From Planctomycetota bacterium (GTDB lineage Bacteria > Planctomycetota > UBA1135 > GCA-002686595): a DNA stretch of 64,000 bases. Where the stretch lies: positions 62,001-126,000 of the forward strand of contig PKCK01000013.1 of the NCBI GenBank assembly GCA_002862085.1, given 5' to 3'. Position 1 is the first letter of the stretch. Each line of letters begins with the position of its first letter. This document shows positions 61,097 through 64,000 of this stretch, piece after piece. Under the pieces are notes generated by a model. It made no database searches and was not told where the DNA came from. It saw nothing but the letters and a program-made list of their open reading frames with translations. A program made the translations under genes and the position numbers.

Positions 61097-62332
61097 TCAA
61101 CGGCCCCGCGAGTCCCCGGGAGGGCCGGGACTCCACTTCCCCAGGACCCGGCCCGCGAGGGCCCCCGTCGCCGCGGGGGACGTCGAGGGCTCCCCCACCG
61201 CGAAGCGGGCACCGAGCGCCGCGAACGCCAGCGCCTCGCGAGCGTCCGGATCGACCCCGAAAGCGCTCGTCGGCGTCCATCGACGCGGGCTGGACGTGCC
61301 GTTCGGTGCCCCGAGGCCGCGCTGGCCGAGCTCGACGTCGAGCGCCGCTCCCACGGCGGCGTTGTGGATCCCACCGCCTCCGACGGCCACCGAGAGGCCT
61401 TCCGGGTCGCCGCCGAGGCCCCATTTCTCCAGGGCGTCCGCTGCGACTCGAGCCACGAAACGCGCTGCCGTCGCGAGGACGTCCGCGTCGGAGAGGTGGC
61501 TCGCAGCGGCCAAAACGCGCTCGATCCAGGCCTCGCCGAAGGTGTCTCGCCCGGTGCTCTTCGGCGGAATCGCCAGGAGGAACGGGTGATCGAGCAGCCT
61601 CGTCAGGAGCGCGGCATCCGGGCTGCCCGAAAGCGCGACGGCCCCCCCTTCGTCGAACGGACGGTCCATGAGGCGCCGGGCGAGACCGTCGAGCAGCGCT
61701 CCGGCCGGCCCGGCGTCGAAGGCCCGCGCGGGTTCACCGCCGTCCGCGAGGACGGTCCAGTTCGCGATCCCGCCCAGGTTGAGCACCGCGAGCGGCCGCG
61801 GCGCCTCACGGAACAGGACGTCGTCCACGAGGGCGACGAGGGGGGCACCCTCCCCGCCCGCCGCCACGTCCCGGGTCCGCAGGTCGGTCACAGCTCCGCA
61901 ACCCGCAGCCTCCGCGACCTCGTCCCCGTCTCCGAGCTGGAGGGTGGCTGGCCCCTCGGGTCCCACGCCGTCGTGGTGATGGACCGTCTGGCCATGACTC
62001 GCGACGAGGTCGAGGGGCCCGACTCCGGCCTCCGCCGCCACGCGGCGGGCCGCAGCTCCGAAGGCCCTCCCGAGGTCCCTATGCAGTAGCGCGACCGCGC
62101 CGAGCCCGTCGAGGCCCCGCTCGAGAGCGGCCTGCACCCGCTCGCCGAGGTCATCGGGGAAGGGCGCGGTCGTGAAGGCGAGCTGCTCCAGCCCCACGAG
62201 GAAGGTCGCGCTCCCACGTGGCTCGTAGCGCGGCGCGACCACGGCGACGTCGATCCCGTCGGCGGACGTCCCCGAGAGCACCCCCGCGACGCAGCGAGGT
62301 GGACGGTGCAGGGCTCGGTGGGGATCGTGCAT
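61097..62332 (-). CDS. anmK: Anhydro-N-acetylmuramic acid kinase
   Basis: 411 residues from ATG 62332 (ATG 62380 also open but adds a poor leader). AnmK phosphorylates and opens 1,6-anhydro-MurNAc in peptidoglycan recycling. Family motifs: GVLSGTSADGIDVAVV (N-terminal phosphate loop), ASHGQTVHHHDG, TLQLGDGDEVAEAAGC, VLNLGGIANWTVL, and the C-terminal VAVGGGGIHNAAV. MurQ is not in the window. Divergent from the NtrC-like activator gene, 54 bp apart, so regulation could be shared. Confidence 0.93.
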   Translation of the reverse strand: MHDPHRALHRPPRCVAGVLSGTSADGIDVAVVAPRYEPRGSATFLVGLEQLAFTTAPFPDDLGERVQAALERGLDGLGAVALLHRDLGRAFGAAARRVAAEAGVGPLDLVASHGQTVHHHDGVGPEGPATLQLGDGDEVAEAAGCGAVTDLRTRDVAAGGEGAPLVALVDDVLFREAPRPLAVLNLGGIANWTVLADGGEPARAFDAGPAGALLDGLARRLMDRPFDEGGAVALSGSPDAALLTRLLDHPFLLAIPPKSTGRDTFGEAWIERVLAAASHLSDADVLATAARFVARVAADALEKWGLGGDPEGLSVAVGGGGIHNAAVGAALDVELGQRGLGAPNGTSSPRRWTPTSAFGVDPDAREALAFAALGARFAVGEPSTSPAATGALAGRVLGKWSPGPPGDSRGR

Positions 62333-62386
62333 CACGGCGGCGGCTCGCGTTCTTCGCGAGGCGGCATCGCTTGGCATCATGACACG

Positions 62387-63790
62387 ATGGCCGAGTCAAC
62401 GCGCAAGACGGTGCTCGTCGTCGACGACGACGGCGACATCCGCGAGACCCTCGAAATGACCCTCCGCTACGAAGGGTTCGACGTATGGACCGCGCGCGAC
62501 GGCAAAGAGGCCCTCGCGCGTTTGGAGGCCGAGGACACGGCGCCAGCGGCGATCCTCACCGACCTCAAGATGCCGGCGGTGGACGGGCTCGAGCTGCTCG
62601 ACCGGATCGTGGAGCTGCCGGACCCGCCCCCCGTCGTGCTGATCAGCGGCCACGGGGACGTGCCCATCGCGGTCGACGCGATGCAGCGCGGCGCGACGAA
62701 CTTCCTCGAGAAGCCGCTCGAGCAGCACCGCGTCATCGTCACCCTGAACAAGGCCATCCGCGAGCGCGACCTCGTGGTCGAGAACAAGGGGCTCAGGCGC
62801 AAGCTGAGCGCCGGCTTCGAGCTCGTCGGCGAGTCCGAACCCATGTCCGACCTGCGCGCGTCCATCGAGCGCGTCGCGCACTCCGATGCCTCCGTTCTCG
62901 TGACGGGTGAGAACGGCGTGGGCAAGGAGCTCGTGGCCCGTAACGTGCACCTGCTCGGCGACCGCGCCTCGGGTCCTTTCATCACCGTGAACTGCGCGGC
63001 GATCCCCACGGAGCTGGTCGAGTCCGAGCTCTTCGGGCACGTGAAGGGGTCCTTCACAGGAGCGCACGAGGACCGTGTCGGGCACTTCGAGGCCGCGGAC
63101 GGCGGCACGCTCTTCCTCGACGAGGTCGGCGACATGCCGATCGCCGCACAGGCGAAGGTCCTGCGCGCCCTGGAGACCCACGAGGTCATGCGCGTCGGTG
63201 CGAGCCAGACGCGCTCCGTGAACATCCGCGTCGTGGCCGCGACGAACGCCGATCTGAGCCAGGCGGTGGAGGACAAGGCGTTCCGCCTCGACCTGTTCTA
63301 CCGGCTCAACGTGGTGCCTCTGCGTGTCCCCGCGCTTCGCGAGCGCACCGGCGACATCGGCCCCATCGCGCGTCACCTGCTCGAGCGCCAGGCGGAGCGA
63401 ATCGGCCGGAGCCCCGTCGGGCTCGCGGACGACGCCGTCGCGTTGCTCGAGGCCCAGGACTGGCCCGGTAACGTCCGGCAGCTCCGGAACGTCCTGGAGG
63501 CGGCGTCGATCTTCGCGGCGGACGGACGCATCACGGCGGCGGACGTGGTCCGCGTCCTCGAGAACGGCCCCGCGATGTCGCGCCCGGATGCCCCCGTCGG
63601 CGCCGCGGACGACCCCTTCCGCGGCCCGTTCGACGCGCCGACCTTCGAGCAGTTCAAGAACGAGGCGGAGGCGCTGTTCTTCAGCACGCGTCTGGACCGC
63701 AACGGAGGCAACGTGAAGCGAACCGCGGAGGAGCTGGGGATGCAGCGCAGCCACCTGTACAAGAAGCTCGACCGCTACGGGCTCAAATAG
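62387..63790 (+). CDS. NtrC-family sigma-54-dependent response regulator
   Basis: 467 residues from ATG 62387. Receiver (residues 8-125) with Asp13-Asp15, phosphoacceptor Asp59 in LTDLKMPAVDG, and Lys109. AAA+ domain (about 145-375): Walker A GENGVGKE (174-181), GSFTGA (221-226, the sigma-54 contact loop, with Ser in place of the usual Ala), Walker B LFLDEVGD (243-249), sensor-2 region RLNVVPLRVPALRERTGDI. Fis-type HTH at the end (VKRTAEELGMQRSHLYKKLDRYGL). Resembles NtrX/NtrC. The cognate histidine kinase is not in the window. Targets unknown. Confidence 0.95.
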   Translation: MAESTRKTVLVVDDDGDIRETLEMTLRYEGFDVWTARDGKEALARLEAEDTAPAAILTDLKMPAVDGLELLDRIVELPDPPPVVLISGHGDVPIAVDAMQRGATNFLEKPLEQHRVIVTLNKAIRERDLVVENKGLRRKLSAGFELVGESEPMSDLRASIERVAHSDASVLVTGENGVGKELVARNVHLLGDRASGPFITVNCAAIPTELVESELFGHVKGSFTGAHEDRVGHFEAADGGTLFLDEVGDMPIAAQAKVLRALETHEVMRVGASQTRSVNIRVVAATNADLSQAVEDKAFRLDLFYRLNVVPLRVPALRERTGDIGPIARHLLERQAERIGRSPVGLADDAVALLEAQDWPGNVRQLRNVLEAASIFAADGRITAADVVRVLENGPAMSRPDAPVGAADDPFRGPFDAPTFEQFKNEAEALFFSTRLDRNGGNVKRTAEELGMQRSHLYKKLDRYGLK

Positions 63791-63901
63791 GGACGGCGCC
63801 GGGACGGGCCGTTGCGCTTGAGCGCGCCTTGGTCCAAGGGTCCAATGTCTCCGCCCCCACGCGAGGGGAGATCAGGAGGGCGACCCGGCCCTCGATCCAC
63901 C

Positions 63902-64000
63902 ATGGTCGACGTCAGCCAGACCTCATCCACCGCCGCCGACGAGGCGCGCCGGCTCCCGGACTTCTCGAACGTCGAGGAGACCTTCCGCCACCTCTCCGAC
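63902..64000 (+). CDS. N-terminal part of an unidentified gene, cut by window end
   Basis: ATG 63902 opens a frame that runs to the window end (33 residues, MVDVSQTSSTAADEARRLPD and on to FSNVEETFRHLSD). An AGGAGG-like run lies about 25 bp upstream, too far for a clear Shine-Dalgarno. The piece is too short to assign to a family. Confidence 0.5.
   Translation, partial: MVDVSQTSSTAADEARRLPDFSNVEETFRHLSD

Noticed and set aside
1-64000. CRISPR array, prophage, insertion sequence or integrase
   Set aside because: No regularly spaced repeats, no transposase or integrase motif, and no capsid, terminase or tail genes were seen. Two tRNA genes are present but no adjacent att-like repeats were noticed.

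Overview
The window is about 70% GC and densely coded on both strands. Nothing in it looks like phage, plasmid or insertion sequence. The gene set suggests a Planctomycetota (or related PVC) chromosome, possibly one of the marine high-GC 'Poly30-like' lineages. The hints are two formylglycine sulfatases, several secreted hydrolases, a type III glutamine synthetase, a bacterial caspase-like protein on a kinase-fold chassis, an ole (long-chain olefin) operon, a NifS/cysteine dioxygenase pair, and a secreted metalloprotease ending in a module I associate with that lineage. The taxonomic call is inference, as there is no rRNA or core marker here. Clear Shine-Dalgarno sites are uncommon, and several genes overlap by 4 bp (GTGA, TTGA, ATGA), two of them with TTG starts.

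Layout. 1-1.75 kb: the 3' part of a FabI-type enoyl-ACP reductase, a YciI-like lipoprotein and a short relic of a di-haem oxidoreductase. 1.75-5.5 kb: two sulfatases flanking an Sfp-type phosphopantetheinyl transferase. 5.7-9.4 kb: a tightly overlapped oleB-oleC-oleD operon without oleA. 9.5-12.3 kb: a divergent pair, a membrane pseudokinase-caspase fusion and a DUF4384 protein. 13-17.2 kb: glnN and a membrane-anchored glycerophosphodiesterase. 17.3-20.7 kb: a DJ-1 protein, tRNA-Met, then a cupin / NifS-like / cysteine dioxygenase run that reads as a cysteine-sulfinate pathway. 20.8-24.3 kb: a hypothetical protein, a TraB/GumN protein and a secreted esterase. 24.6-31.1 kb: minus-strand gltX, FecR-like, metallophosphoesterase, beta-propeller and a large secreted beta-sandwich protein. 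31.3-41.3 kb: SGNH hydrolase, adenosine deaminase, esterase, queF, a large membrane protein, a DUF4863 cupin, an AstE-like deacylase and a GCS2-CBS fusion. 41.4-48.6 kb: a LytS/LytTR two-component system followed by two Gly/Arg-rich exported proteins and an M1 peptidase. 48.8-54.6 kb: DUF6919, a MauE-thioredoxin fusion, MYG1, a Lys-tailed methyltransferase, an M28 peptidase and a stand-alone HisC-like C-terminal domain. 54.9-64 kb: thrB, an M43-like metalloprotease, btpA, tRNA-Thr, a secreted HEAT/pseudo-receiver protein, anmK, an NtrC-like sigma-54 activator and the start of one more gene.

The strongest candidates for unusual biology are the pseudokinase-caspase/DUF4384 pair (9.5-12.3 kb) and the NifS-like enzyme lacking its catalytic cysteine, encoded next to cysteine dioxygenase (18.4-20.7 kb). 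Gene calls rest on motif reading only; no database search was possible.
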